From positions 106,038 to 170,037 of the forward strand of contig NZ_JBBMEX010000008.1 in the NCBI RefSeq assembly GCF_040096355.1: a stretch of DNA of 64,000 nt. The letters run 5' to 3'. The notes under the pieces were generated by a model. It was given only the letters and a program-made list of their open reading frames with translations. It searched no databases and was not told where the DNA came from. This document shows, one piece after another, positions 51,637-60,724 of this stretch. Each line of letters begins with the position of its first letter. The stretch's first letter is position 1. Source of the stretch: Maccoyibacter intestinihominis (GTDB lineage: Bacteria; Bacillota; Clostridia; Lachnospirales; Lachnospiraceae). The position numbers and the translations under genes were made by a program.

Positions 51637-52425
51637 ATGCAGATTGTTCATACAGATTTAGATAATACGTTGATCTATTCTTATAAACATGAGATTGGAG
51701 GCCCCAAAACTTGTGTGGAAATCTATCAGGGAAGAGAAATCTCTTTCATGACAGAGACTTCCCACAGGCTGTTGGGGCAGCTCTGTTCTAAGCCGGGAGT
51801 TCTGGTTGTCCCAACGACGACGAGAACCTTAGAGCAGTATCAGAGGATCGATCTTGGCATCGGAGTGCCGGAGTATGCATTGGTCTGCAACGGCGGTGTA
51901 CTGCTGCATCAGGGCAAGGAAGATCCGGTCTGGTATCAGGAATCCTTAGCATTGATCGCAGATGCGCAGAGCGAATTACAAAGAGCAGAACAGTGGATGA
52001 CAGAGGATGTAAACCGATGCTTTGAGGTACGAAATATCCGCTCTTTATTTCTCTTTACCAAAAGCAATGAGCCGGAAAAATCGGTGGCTATGTTAAAAGC
52101 ACATCTGAACCTGTCTTTGGTAGAGGTATTCTGTAATGGGATCAAAGTCTATGTATTACCGAAAAAGCTGAATAAGGGAAGTGCCGTAAGACGTTTCCGG
52201 AAAAGAGTAGCAGCCGAAACCGTCTATGCAGCAGGCGACAGTGCATTTGATGTTCCAATGATACAGGTGGCAGATATCGGAATGGCACCAAAGGAATTGT
52301 TAGAGCAGTACGAGCTGCCACAGACGGGAAATTTCAAAGAGAAGACAGAGAACAAGATACAGAATGAAGAAAAGAAGATTTTTTCAGATCAGATGTTAGC
52401 ATATCTCTTAGAATGTCTTTCTTAG
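51637..52425 (+). CDS. HAD-superfamily hydrolase of the Ter locus
   Basis: 262 residues: HTDLDNTL (nucleophile Asp7, Asp9), VPTTTRTLEQY (motif II), a Lys in LPKKLNKGSAVRRF and YAAGDSAFDVPMI (motif IV). A Cof-like cap is inserted after motif II. It starts 3 bases after the P-ATPase gene and matches the HAD component of the Ter metabolite pathway, probably removing a phosphate from the product. A long terminator follows, closing the operon. Confidence 0.85.
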   Translation: MQIVHTDLDNTLIYSYKHEIGGPKTCVEIYQGREISFMTETSHRLLGQLCSKPGVLVVPTTTRTLEQYQRIDLGIGVPEYALVCNGGVLLHQGKEDPVWYQESLALIADAQSELQRAEQWMTEDVNRCFEVRNIRSLFLFTKSNEPEKSVAMLKAHLNLSLVEVFCNGIKVYVLPKKLNKGSAVRRFRKRVAAETVYAAGDSAFDVPMIQVADIGMAPKELLEQYELPQTGNFKEKTENKIQNEEKKIFSDQMLAYLLECLS

Positions 52426-52472
52426 CAGGCTGCCGGAATCCGGTACATGGTACAGAATAAAAACAATATAAC

Positions 52473-52534
52473 AAGAGGAGTATCCTGTCAACAACACCCT
52501 TTGCAGGGATAAGTTGATGTGATACTCCTCTTTT
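52473..52534 (+). terminator. Two-tier terminator closing the Ter operon
   Basis: AAGAGGAGTATC (52473-52484) pairs with GATACTCCTCTT (52521-52532), then TTTT; inside it TCAAC/GTTGA and CCCT/AGGG form a second tier. Confidence 0.85.
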
Positions 52535-52608
52535 GACATATCGTTGTGATATTTTATAGTAGCACTATTTTATGCGTGCATTATTTCCTGTTGAGTCCTG
52601 ACATCGGT

Positions 52609-53055
52609 TTATTCTTCGGCTGTTTCAGATTTTACGATCTTAATCTTGGAATCTCCTTTTTTTGCCTGCTCTACTACGGCAACGGACAGTTTGGAGAAGT
52701 TCGTGCCGGAAGAGGTTGCACCGGTTAAGGTCTCACATTTTTCCGGATCCTGTGTCTCGATCAATTCTGACACATAAGTACGGGTGTACTCATTTGGATA
52801 AGTACCGGAAACAGGCTTCATATTTTTCATATAGGCATTGTCCCAGGCTTTGATATAACCGCTTGGATTCTTTGCATTAAATTCCGCATAGACAACCTTA
52901 TCGTCCTTTACCATGATACAAAGATATTCTTTCCAGCCAAAGGAATAGTCGGACATTTCTGCCGTATAAAAACCATCTTTCATTTCATTTTTTGAACTGC
53001 ATCCGCTTAAAAGTGCAGCGATGAGAATGAGAGAAACACATATTGCTTTCTTCAT
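52609..53055 (-). CDS. FMN-binding lipoprotein
   Basis: 148 residues with lipobox LLSGC and a domain carrying DGFYTAE and ETLTGATSSGTNF. The GAT(S/T) motif is the site where ApbE attaches FMN to a Thr in FMN_bind proteins. It would be a surface redox flavoprotein, perhaps linked to extracellular electron transfer. The gene lies 18 bases downstream of the chemoreceptor in the same direction with AAGGAGG before the ATG, so the two are co-expressed. Confidence 0.85.
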   Translation of the reverse strand: MKKAICVSLILIAALLSGCSSKNEMKDGFYTAEMSDYSFGWKEYLCIMVKDDKVVYAEFNAKNPSGYIKAWDNAYMKNMKPVSGTYPNEYTRTYVSELIETQDPEKCETLTGATSSGTNFSKLSVAVVEQAKKGDSKIKIVKSETAEE

Positions 53056-53073
53056 AAGTTGAACCTCCTTCTG

Positions 53074-55044
53074 CTATGCATTGCCATGATCTCTTAGTTT
53101 TACCTGTGAAACGAAATCCTTCAACTCCTCAGACTGTACAAGAAAGTTGGTTGCCATCTTGTCCGTTTCTTCGGCAAGGTTCTGATTCTGGCTGGCAATA
53201 TCTTTTAAGGAGTCTAACTGTTCGTTAACCTCCGTAACAGCGTCGGTCTGTGCCTTTACAATTTCAGCAAGCTGTGCGGAAATGACTTCGTACTGGTCAG
53301 TAACATCCTGAATCTCCTTAAAGGACTGTGCAGTCTGCATTGCCATGTCAAGTCCCTGTTGGATCGTCTCGGCAGAGCGTTCAATGATAGCACTGGACTG
53401 GTTGAGTGCATCGGAAGTCTGTTGTGCTAAGTCTCCGATCTCGGAGGCAACCACAGCAAAGCCTCTGCCGGCTTCTCCGGCTCTTGCAGCTTCGATCGAA
53501 GCATTTAAAGAGAGCAGTCCGGTCTGTTTTGAGATATTTGCAATGAGCTGGCTGATCGAAGTGATCTCCTCCATGCCGGCATGAATCTGGTTCATGGTGT
53601 CTAACATGCTGTGCATATAGCTGTCACCCTGTGCAGTCTTTTGTGCAGCTTCTTTGGAGAAGTTCTCAATCTGCACGGCGTTTTCTTTGTTCTTTTCAAT
53701 CGTAGCAGTGATATCTTGCATACTGCTTTCAAGAGTTTTTAACAGGGCAGCCTGGTTCTGGGAACCGTCAAAGAGCTGTCTTGCGTAGTTAGAAACCTCG
53801 GTGGAATTCTGATTTACGGCAGAGGAGGAATCATTCATCCGAAGCATGGTTTTATTCAGGGAATCCGTAATATCCGACAGGGAATCCCGGATTGAAATAA
53901 AGTCTCCGTCAAAATTGTCCGGGATAGCAATTGCATAGTCACCGGAAGAAAGAGAACCAAGGGAAGTCTGGATATCCTGAATGTAACTGTTCAGACTGTC
54001 TACGGTCTTTGCTAATGCTTCCGTTAACAGTTCTGCTTCATCATTGGTAGCTAAGTGTACAACCTCTTCGGAAAGATTTCCATCCGCTAAATCCTGCAGA
54101 CGTTTGGTTGCAGAAGCCAGTGAATTAGAAATACCATTAGAAAGCGGTACAATGATCGAAGCGGCAATGATCAGCATGACTGCTGCCAAAACAATAGAAA
54201 TTCCGATAGACAGATAAACGGAATTCATAAATTCGCGTTTTGGTGCATCCACTAAGAGAACCCAGTTCGTTCCCGGAATCGGTGTGTAGCCGACATAATG
54301 GCTGACACCGTGCAGCTTCATGGTAACGGAACCGGTCTGATAGGATAAAATACGGTCATAAATCTCTTTATTTTTAGAGGAAGAATTCTTATCATAAATG
54401 CTGACCTGATCTGCAATATTTTTTTCGTCCTGGTCAGCGATGATCGTACCTTTTTCATTAATGATACATGCACTTCCGGTATCACCTAAGATCAGCATGC
54501 TTAATACGTCGTTTAAAAGATCGTATTTGTAACTTCCGATCACATAACCGCAGACCTCATCGTTTGCTTTTAACGGAGCACCGACACAGAGCTGTAATAC
54601 GTCCTGATCATAGTGAGGTTCTCCGATAACGGTATTTGCAGTCTCAGCTAACTGGGAGTAATATTTCGTATCGGCAATGGAATCCGGTGCGGTTTTGTCG
54701 CCGTAAAGTTTTTTACCATCGGCATCATAGACAGAAAGCCAGACAAATTCGATCTCCTGTTCAAAATCCTGCAGATATGCTGCCTTATCTTTTTTAGACA
54801 GAGAATCATCTGTCAGTTCGGCATCTGTCGAGATGTTATAAATGCGTTCCGTCAGAAGATGAAGATTGGAACTGATGCTTTGGGATGCGATCCGGGTGGT
54901 CACCTGAATGTTGTCGAGCTGCAGTTTATTCGTAGAACGGATGCTGCCAAAGGACATAACCGCAGTAATCAGCACAGTCAATAGAATTGAGACGGACATC
55001 ACATAGAAAATAATTTTCTGCTTTAAATTGCGGAATTTTTTCAT
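53074..55044 (-). CDS. Methyl-accepting chemotaxis protein (dCache-type)
   Basis: About 656 residues. A membrane helix (about 13-33), a periplasmic double-Cache-like sensor (about 40-280, with GYVIGSYKYDLLN and ISHYVGYTPIPGTNWVLLVD-like VGYTPIPGTNWVLLVD), a second helix, HAMP and a signalling hairpin with the conserved tip ISKQTGLLSLNASIEAARAGEAGRGFAVVASEI. I chose the ATG at 55044 with AAGAAGG upstream; a TTG at 55065 is unlikely. The ligand is unknown. Paired with the FMN lipoprotein downstream, it may report redox state or an electron acceptor. Divergent from the GGDEF gene. Confidence 0.9.
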   Translation of the reverse strand: MKKFRNLKQKIIFYVMSVSILLTVLITAVMSFGSIRSTNKLQLDNIQVTTRIASQSISSNLHLLTERIYNISTDAELTDDSLSKKDKAAYLQDFEQEIEFVWLSVYDADGKKLYGDKTAPDSIADTKYYSQLAETANTVIGEPHYDQDVLQLCVGAPLKANDEVCGYVIGSYKYDLLNDVLSMLILGDTGSACIINEKGTIIADQDEKNIADQVSIYDKNSSSKNKEIYDRILSYQTGSVTMKLHGVSHYVGYTPIPGTNWVLLVDAPKREFMNSVYLSIGISIVLAAVMLIIAASIIVPLSNGISNSLASATKRLQDLADGNLSEEVVHLATNDEAELLTEALAKTVDSLNSYIQDIQTSLGSLSSGDYAIAIPDNFDGDFISIRDSLSDITDSLNKTMLRMNDSSSAVNQNSTEVSNYARQLFDGSQNQAALLKTLESSMQDITATIEKNKENAVQIENFSKEAAQKTAQGDSYMHSMLDTMNQIHAGMEEITSISQLIANISKQTGLLSLNASIEAARAGEAGRGFAVVASEIGDLAQQTSDALNQSSAIIERSAETIQQGLDMAMQTAQSFKEIQDVTDQYEVISAQLAEIVKAQTDAVTEVNEQLDSLKDIASQNQNLAEETDKMATNFLVQSEELKDFVSQVKLRDHGNA

Positions 55045-55200
55045 AGATTGTTCCTTCTTGGTCAAAATGCGTCTTTTACATATTTTACCATGAAATTAAC
55101 TGAAATTCCATGGAAATATGTGCGAATTTCACAAAAAAATTGGACAGATTTTGAAATGTGTAGTAGTAATAACAGCAGATTTTTCTGGAGAAATATGTAA

Positions 55201-55233
55201 GAAGAAAATAAGAAGAAAATAAGAAGAAAATTT
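55201..55233. repeat. Three 11-base tandem repeats upstream of a promoter
   Basis: Units of GAAGAAAATAA (third unit ends TTT), spaced one DNA turn apart, ending at the -35 region of the GGDEF promoter. Phased A-tracts can bend DNA. Confidence 0.75.
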
Positions 55234-55260
55234 GATTGTTGCAAATGTATATATTATACT
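55232..55260 (+). promoter_or_regulatory. Promoter of the diguanylate cyclase gene
   Basis: TTGATT (55232-55237), 17-base spacer, TATACT (55255-55260), 64 bases before the ATG. Confidence 0.7.
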
Positions 55261-55324
55261 ATATAGATATAGAAAAATAAGAAAACGGATCATAAGACTG
55301 TTTTTTAAATAGAGGAGGTTGCAA

Positions 55325-56467
55325 ATGGAGCGTAGTATTGTTACCTTAAAAAGGTTGTTTTCAAAAGATATAAAAACTGAACAAAATAATGTGATGCAGA
55401 ATATTTGTGTTTTCCGCGTGATACTGTTCTGCTTTGTCATCTGTACGAGCATGGTAATTCTGAATATTTCTAGGATTTTTATTGTAGATCATAAAATTAT
55501 GACTTGGGGGTACATGGGAATCTGTGTGGTTTCTATCCTTTATTTTGTGCTGATCTTACTATTAGGAATAGAGAGAACCTGCATACCGTATATCAGTATT
55601 ACAACCATTGGGCTGATCGTATTAGTCAGCTCTACAGCATTTACATATCATGTGATCATCCTTCTCACATTTCCTATCGTAGTTGCAAGCATGTATGATG
55701 AAATGCGGCTCAGAAAATATGCATTCTGGCTGACTGTATTTTGTATTGTGGTCAGCACTTATGCAGGTTATTACTGGGGAATCTGTGACGCCAATATGGT
55801 ACTGATCACCTGTACCTCTTATAGACATTTAGTGCAGGATGGAACATTTTTGTTAACAAAAGTAAATGAATCTCCGGTTATTACGCTTTTTCTATATTAT
55901 GTACTCCCGCGTTCTTTTACAACGTTTTGTTTTCAATATCTGTGCAACAAAGTGAATTATGTGGTCCGTAAATCATTAGAAAATGCCGTACAGATGGAAT
56001 ATAAGGCATTAACGGACGATATGACCGGAGCATATAACAAAAACAGACTGATCGAGCTTTTGAACAACAGAGAGCGGGATGGACAGGACATTGCCGTGAT
56101 CTATTGGGATGTCAATCAGTTGAAGTATGTCAATGACAACTGGGGACATCTGTGCGGGGACCGCCTGATCACGGAGGTTGCTAAAACCATTCAAAGCATT
56201 GCAAGAGAAGAGGATATTGTCATCCGTTACGGAGGCGATGAGTTCTTATTATATGTAGCAAATGGAACCAAAGAGATTGCAGAGCAGTTGATCAAAACGT
56301 GGAAAGTCCGTTTAGAAGAGGAAAAGAAGCGGGAGAACTATGAGTTTCCGGTCTCGGCCTCGGTCGGTTATGCATTAGGAAAACATTCACAGCTAAAAGA
56401 TATTATCGCAGCCGCGGATAAAGATATGTATGCAAATAAGCGTATCTGCAGAGAGTCTGCCAAGTAA
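55325..56467 (+). CDS. Membrane diguanylate cyclase (GGDEF)
   Basis: About 380 residues: five or six membrane helices (about 20-205) as a sensor, then a GGDEF domain from DDMTGAYNKNRL. The active loop is RYGGDEF, intact, and RxxD (REED) lies exactly five residues before it, forming a complete inhibitory I-site. It should make cyclic-di-GMP with product feedback. The start at 55325 follows GAGGAGG (55312-55318). Being divergent from the chemoreceptor gene suggests a shared control of motility or surface behaviour. Confidence 0.9.
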   Translation: MERSIVTLKRLFSKDIKTEQNNVMQNICVFRVILFCFVICTSMVILNISRIFIVDHKIMTWGYMGICVVSILYFVLILLLGIERTCIPYISITTIGLIVLVSSTAFTYHVIILLTFPIVVASMYDEMRLRKYAFWLTVFCIVVSTYAGYYWGICDANMVLITCTSYRHLVQDGTFLLTKVNESPVITLFLYYVLPRSFTTFCFQYLCNKVNYVVRKSLENAVQMEYKALTDDMTGAYNKNRLIELLNNRERDGQDIAVIYWDVNQLKYVNDNWGHLCGDRLITEVAKTIQSIAREEDIVIRYGGDEFLLYVANGTKEIAEQLIKTWKVRLEEEKKRENYEFPVSASVGYALGKHSQLKDIIAAADKDMYANKRICRESAK

Positions 56468-56570
56468 AAAAGTAGGACAAAAGCCGGAGAAAAACAGAAT
56501 GGATAAAAAACAGCATAAAAAGAAAAAGATGAAATAAAAGAATAGAGTAAAAACAAGAAAAAGGAGTAGA

Positions 56571-57602
56571 ATGATCATGCTCAAAGAACTGATGAAGTGT
56601 ATCAGGGAATATAAAAAACCTTCTATTTTAGCACCGGTGCTGGTGTCACTAGAAGTAGTCATGGAGTGTACCATACCATTTTTGATCGCAATGTTAGTCA
56701 ATCAGATCAAGGCAGGGGCAGAGTTTTCCGTATTAGTGAAATATGGACTGCTGCTGATCGTTATGGCAACTTTGTCACTGATGTTTGGTATCGGAGCAGG
56801 AAATGCCTGTGCAACGGCATCCTGTGGATTTGCGAAAAATGTACGAAAAGATCTGTATGCAAAAATACAGGAATTTTCATTTGAAAATATCGATAAGTTT
56901 TCAAGTTCCTCACTGGTAACACGTCTGACCACGGATGTTACCAACGTGCAGAACGCCTATATGATGATCGTGCGTATCGCAGTGCGGTGTCCGCTGATGT
57001 TTCTTTTTGCGTTTGTCATGGCATTTATCATGGGTGGAAAGATGGCGTGTATCTTTCTTCTGGTAGTACCGGTATTGGGATTTGGACTCTATATGGTGAT
57101 CCGTACGGCGATGCCGTTATTCCGTAAAGTATTCCACAAGTATGATGAACTGAACAATTCCATCCAGGAAAATATCAAAGGAATGCGTGTCGTAAAATCC
57201 TATGTGCGGGAAGAGTTTGAAAAAGAAAAGTTTGACCGGGCGGCAGGAGATGTCTGCGAGGATTTTACAAAAGCAGAAAAAATCCTGGCATGGAATAACC
57301 CATTAATGCAGTTTTCGTTGTATACCGTCATGATCTTTGTGCTGACGGTCGGTTCTTATGTGATCATTACAACGAAAGGTCTGGATTTAGATGTCGGACA
57401 GTTTTCCGCGCTTTTAACCTACAGCTTTCAGATCTTAAGCAGTCTGATGATGCTTTCGATGGTATTTGTCATGGTCACGCTTGCAAATGAATCGGCACAT
57501 CGTATCGTGGAAGTCCTGAAAGAAGAGAGCAGTCTGAAGAACCCGGAAGAACCTGTCTATGAGGTAGCCGATGGTTCGATCGATTTTGAAAATTACAGTT
57601 GA
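56571..57602 (+). pseudogene. ABC exporter gene cut off after its membrane domain
   Basis: The first 330 residues form a normal type I exporter membrane domain (six helices, SFENIDKFSSSSLVTRLTTDVTNVQNAY, NIKGMRVVKSYVREEFE). The frame stops at DGSIDFENYS, exactly where the ATPase domain should begin (family: IDFENVxFxY). The sequence after 57602 is unrelated and AT-rich, so the ATPase half has been separated, probably by integration of the element to the right. The product could not hydrolyse ATP. AAGGAG precedes the ATG. Confidence 0.85.
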
Positions 57603-57695
57603 TATTTCACATATTTTAGGAAATTTAATAACTGTTATATTTGATTATCAAATTCTTCGCAAACCCTTGAAAATACTAAGTTTGTAGCAAGTGAA

Positions 57696-57774
57696 CTTTC
57701 CCTTACTCTTTCCCTTGTGTTACATTCTCCCATTGGTTTTTATGAACCTTAATATGGGAAAAATTAAGGGAAAG
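57696..57774. repeat. CTTTCCCTT direct and inverted repeats near an element boundary
   Basis: CTTTCCCTTAC and CTTTCCCTTG lie in tandem at 57696-57717, and the inverse TAAGGGAAAG at 57765-57774. They lie about 100 bases inside the probable insertion point and could be recombinase or excisionase binding sites. The 286-base gap 57603-57888 holds no gene. Confidence 0.55.
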
Positions 57775-57888
57775 AAAATTTCATAACACAATATAACATA
57801 TAACAATAACGACATGGTGAACTGATTGAAATGTTTTCGATATTTAACTTTATAACTGATTATCAAAAGAAAATGGAGATAAGATACG

Positions 57889-58128
57889 ATGAGAACAATT
57901 TATGCAGAATACAACATAAACCACGATAGTATTGATGTTTACACAAGTGCCGGATATATGCTTCGCATTGATTGCTGGGAAGCTGAAAAAAATTTAAAAA
58001 CCACATATGGATCAGAATGTGCGCTTACTTCATTGGCTGTGGATGAGCCTTTGGAATATGCAAGATTATATCTTGATGGCAATTTACAGATGTGGGTGGA
58101 TGCAGAAGATTCATTAGAACTTTATTAA
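57889..58128 (+). CDS. Small protein of the DUF6061 type
   Basis: 79 residues, acidic, no membrane segment. Residues like YNINHDSIDVYTSAGYMLRID and EPLEYARLYLDGNLQMWVD resemble DUF6061 proteins often found in integrative elements of Lachnospiraceae. GGAGATAAG precedes the ATG. Function unknown; it supports the view that an integrated element begins after 57602. Confidence 0.6.
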   Translation: MRTIYAEYNINHDSIDVYTSAGYMLRIDCWEAEKNLKTTYGSECALTSLAVDEPLEYARLYLDGNLQMWVDAEDSLELY

Positions 58129-58243
58129 GCAAGAAGTGAAATATTGTTGTAGATCTATCTCATTTCTTGAGGGTTCTTAAGATGCAAGATGATTGCTAAT
58201 ACGCATTTTACAATAGAGTTTAATTTTTAAAACTGTATGGTGG

Positions 58244-58271
58244 AAAGCAAGTCTGAAATGGCTTGCTTTTT
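58244..58271 (+). terminator. Terminator before the two-component operon
   Basis: AAAGCAAG (58244-58251) pairs with CTTGCTTT, then TTTT. Confidence 0.8.
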
Positions 58272-58273
58272 GC

Positions 58274-58301
58274 TTTACAACGAGGGTGGTTACTGTATAA
58301 T
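58274..58301 (+). promoter_or_regulatory. Promoter of the two-component/ABC operon
   Basis: TTTACA (58274-58279), 16-base spacer, perfect TATAAT (58296-58301). Confidence 0.65.
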
Positions 58302-58352
58302 GAAATATGAAGTAAAAAGCAGTAATTTGATATGAAGCAATAAAGGAAATAC

Positions 58353-59030
58353 ATGATGGAAAAATATAAAATTCTAATAGTTGAAGATGATGTTGATTTG
58401 AGAGAGGGACTTTCCTTCTCCTTTTCTGGTGATGGATATGATGTGACAGAGACAGGGACAAAAAAGGATGGTTTACAAGAAATCGCAAACGGTGGTTATG
58501 ATATTGTATTTTTGGATTGTAACCTGCCGGACGGAACGGGCTTTGAACTCTGTAAAGAAGTTCGTAGCTACAGCAATATCCCAATCATTATGCTGACTGC
58601 TCGTGATACAGAAATGGATGAGATAAAGGCTTTAGAATTAGGGGTAAATGATTACTTGTCAAAACCATTTTCTCTGGGTGTATTAAAAGCAAGAATGAAG
58701 CGGATACTTCAAGAAAAATCTGAAAGTACAAAGATTGTTACAGGTTCATTAAGCATAGACCAGAGTACTTGTAAAGTATATAAAAGAGGTTCAGAAATCT
58801 CTCTTAGCAAATTGGAATACCGTCTGTTGGTGTATTTGATTGAAAATAAGAATCATATCCTTTCTAAGGAGCAGATTTTAGAGAAGATATGGGATAGTGA
58901 TGGAAAATATGTAGATAACAATACGGTGTCTGTGAATATCAGCAGGCTTCGTACAAAGATAGAGGATGATGTATCGAAACCAAAATGGATTCAAACAGTT
59001 CATGGAATCGGATATATCTGGAAGGAATAA
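58353..59030 (+). CDS. OmpR-family response regulator
   Basis: 225 residues: a receiver with ILIVEDDVD, acceptor Asp in DIVFLDCNLPDGTGF, Thr in IIMLTARD and Lys in VNDYLSKPF, then an OmpR winged helix (LSKLEYRLLVYLIEN, ISRLRTKIEDD, VHGIGYIW). All phosphorylation residues are intact, in contrast to the regulator at 27651. It is followed 4 bases later by its kinase and then an ABC transporter, the arrangement of peptide-antibiotic detoxification modules. Confidence 0.93.
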   Translation: MMEKYKILIVEDDVDLREGLSFSFSGDGYDVTETGTKKDGLQEIANGGYDIVFLDCNLPDGTGFELCKEVRSYSNIPIIMLTARDTEMDEIKALELGVNDYLSKPFSLGVLKARMKRILQEKSESTKIVTGSLSIDQSTCKVYKRGSEISLSKLEYRLLVYLIENKNHILSKEQILEKIWDSDGKYVDNNTVSVNISRLRTKIEDDVSKPKWIQTVHGIGYIWKE

Positions 59031-59034
59031 AGAG

Positions 59035-59940
59035 ATGTGGATTACGATACTTTTAGCAGTGCTTTTGTGTTTGTCGATTGGATATAGCATATATCAAAAA
59101 AGAAAAACATATCGCCTGATTGACCGTTTGCTGGACAGTGTGTTAAATCGGGAAATGATTGCAGCTTCTGATGTGGAAGAAGGAGAATATTCTGCCCTTG
59201 TCAGTAAAATCAAGCAGATACAGGAAGTGCTTGATAATCACGTGAATAGTGCCGAACAAGAAAAAGAGCAGGTGAAAAGTCTGGTATCTAATATGTCTCA
59301 TCAATTAAAAACGCCCTTAGCGAATATTTCTCTCTATGCAGAAATCTTAAGTAAAGAGGAAATTACATCAGAACGGAAAACATTGTTTTCTGAAAAAATG
59401 CAACGACAGATTGACAAGCTGAGTTGGATTGTGGAGTCTTTATCGAAGATGGTAAAATTGGAGCAAAATATTGATGGCTTTGAAGGAAAAGCAATAGGGA
59501 TCAAGCAGACGATTTTAGACGCAGTAGATACGCTTTATGAGAAACTGGAAAAAAAGGAAATCAACTTTACATTGGAACCATTTGAGGACAGATTACTGTA
59601 TCATAATCGAAAATGGACAGCAGAAGTATTTGTAAATTTGTTGGAAAATGCTGTTAAGTACACCGATAGAGGAGGAACTATTTCCATTTGTGTAAAAAGT
59701 TATGATTTATACACAGAGATTCAGATTGCAGATAATGGGCGTGGTATCCGGCAGGAGGAAATGACCGATATATTCAAACGATTTTATAGAAGCCCAGAAG
59801 TTGAGAATATGGAAGGTTCTGGGATTGGTTTGTATCTTTCTAATCTGATTTTGGAAAAAGAAAAAGGATATATGACGGTAGATTCCGAGTATGGAAAGGG
59901 AAGCTGTTTTTCTGTGTTCTTACAAAACTGTAAGAACTAA
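59035..59940 (+). CDS. Histidine kinase with minimal sensor
   Basis: About 301 residues. A single N-terminal membrane helix (2-20) and no extracellular domain, then HisKA (SNMSHQLKTPLANISLY, His) and HATPase (VNLLENAVKYTDRG, IADNGRGI, GSGIGLYLSN). The lack of a sensor suggests the signal comes from a partner, probably the FtsX-type permease encoded downstream. The start at 59035 is chosen with GGAAGGAATAAAG upstream; an upstream in-frame ATG lies inside the regulator gene. Confidence 0.9.
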   Translation: MWITILLAVLLCLSIGYSIYQKRKTYRLIDRLLDSVLNREMIAASDVEEGEYSALVSKIKQIQEVLDNHVNSAEQEKEQVKSLVSNMSHQLKTPLANISLYAEILSKEEITSERKTLFSEKMQRQIDKLSWIVESLSKMVKLEQNIDGFEGKAIGIKQTILDAVDTLYEKLEKKEINFTLEPFEDRLLYHNRKWTAEVFVNLLENAVKYTDRGGTISICVKSYDLYTEIQIADNGRGIRQEEMTDIFKRFYRSPEVENMEGSGIGLYLSNLILEKEKGYMTVDSEYGKGSCFSVFLQNCKN

Positions 59941-60013
59941 TCATCCGTTTGTAAAGAAATTGCAAGATACGGCAGTTATACTGGATGTATCAAGAAAAGA
60001 GGAGTGATGACGG

Positions 60014-60724
60014 ATGAGTATTTTAGAATTACGAAATGTTGAGAAAATATATGGAGAAAAAGATAATCAGGTAAAGGCACTACGGAATATCAATCTAAAA
60101 GTAGAAGAAGGCGAGTTTGTTGCCATTGTAGGCACATCTGGTTCAGGCAAATCTACTTGTCTTAATTTAATCGGTGGTCTGGATAATCCGACAAGTGGAC
60201 AGATTTTTATAAAGAATAAAGAGATTGGTTCTCTTTCAAGAAAAGAACTGACGATTTTCCGTAGAAGAAATATAGGGTTTGTATTCCAGAATTATAGTTT
60301 AATGCCTGTGTTGAATGTGTATGATAACGTGGCATTGCCGGTTACATTTGACTGTGGAAAACATATTAACCGCAAATATATCGAAGAATTGTTGCGGGAA
60401 CTGGGCATTTGGGAGAAACGCAAGAAATATCCAAACGAATTATCCGGCGGTCAGCAGCAAAGAGTTGCAATCGCCAGAGCTTTGGCAAATAAACCGAGTA
60501 TCCTGCTTTGCGATGAACCGACAGGTAATTTGGACTCAGCCACAACCATTGAGGTTATGGGGTTATTAAAAACGAGTTGTCGTAAGTACAATCAGACGAT
60601 TCTCATGGTAACGCATAATGAAGCCATTGCACAGACTTGCGACAGAGTAATTCATATTGAAGATGGTCAGATTGTTACAGGAAAGAGAAGATTTCCGGCA
60701 AAAGGCGGTGATGTCGTATGTTAA
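60014..60724 (+). CDS. LolD/MacB-type ABC transporter ATPase
   Basis: 236 residues: Walker A GTSGSGKST, Q-loop VFQNYSLMP, signature ELSGGQQQRVAIARAL, Walker B LLCDEPTGNLDS, H-loop VTHNE. It belongs to the group that drives FtsX-type permeases in antimicrobial-peptide resistance or signalling. It overlaps the permease gene by 7 bases, and GAGGAG lies before the ATG. Confidence 0.93.
   Translation: MSILELRNVEKIYGEKDNQVKALRNINLKVEEGEFVAIVGTSGSGKSTCLNLIGGLDNPTSGQIFIKNKEIGSLSRKELTIFRRRNIGFVFQNYSLMPVLNVYDNVALPVTFDCGKHINRKYIEELLRELGIWEKRKKYPNELSGGQQQRVAIARALANKPSILLCDEPTGNLDSATTIEVMGLLKTSCRKYNQTILMVTHNEAIAQTCDRVIHIEDGQIVTGKRRFPAKGGDVVC

Noticed and set aside
53345..53584. Plus-strand frame inside the chemoreceptor gene
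   Set aside because: It is antisense to the highly conserved signalling tip and has no ribosome binding site.
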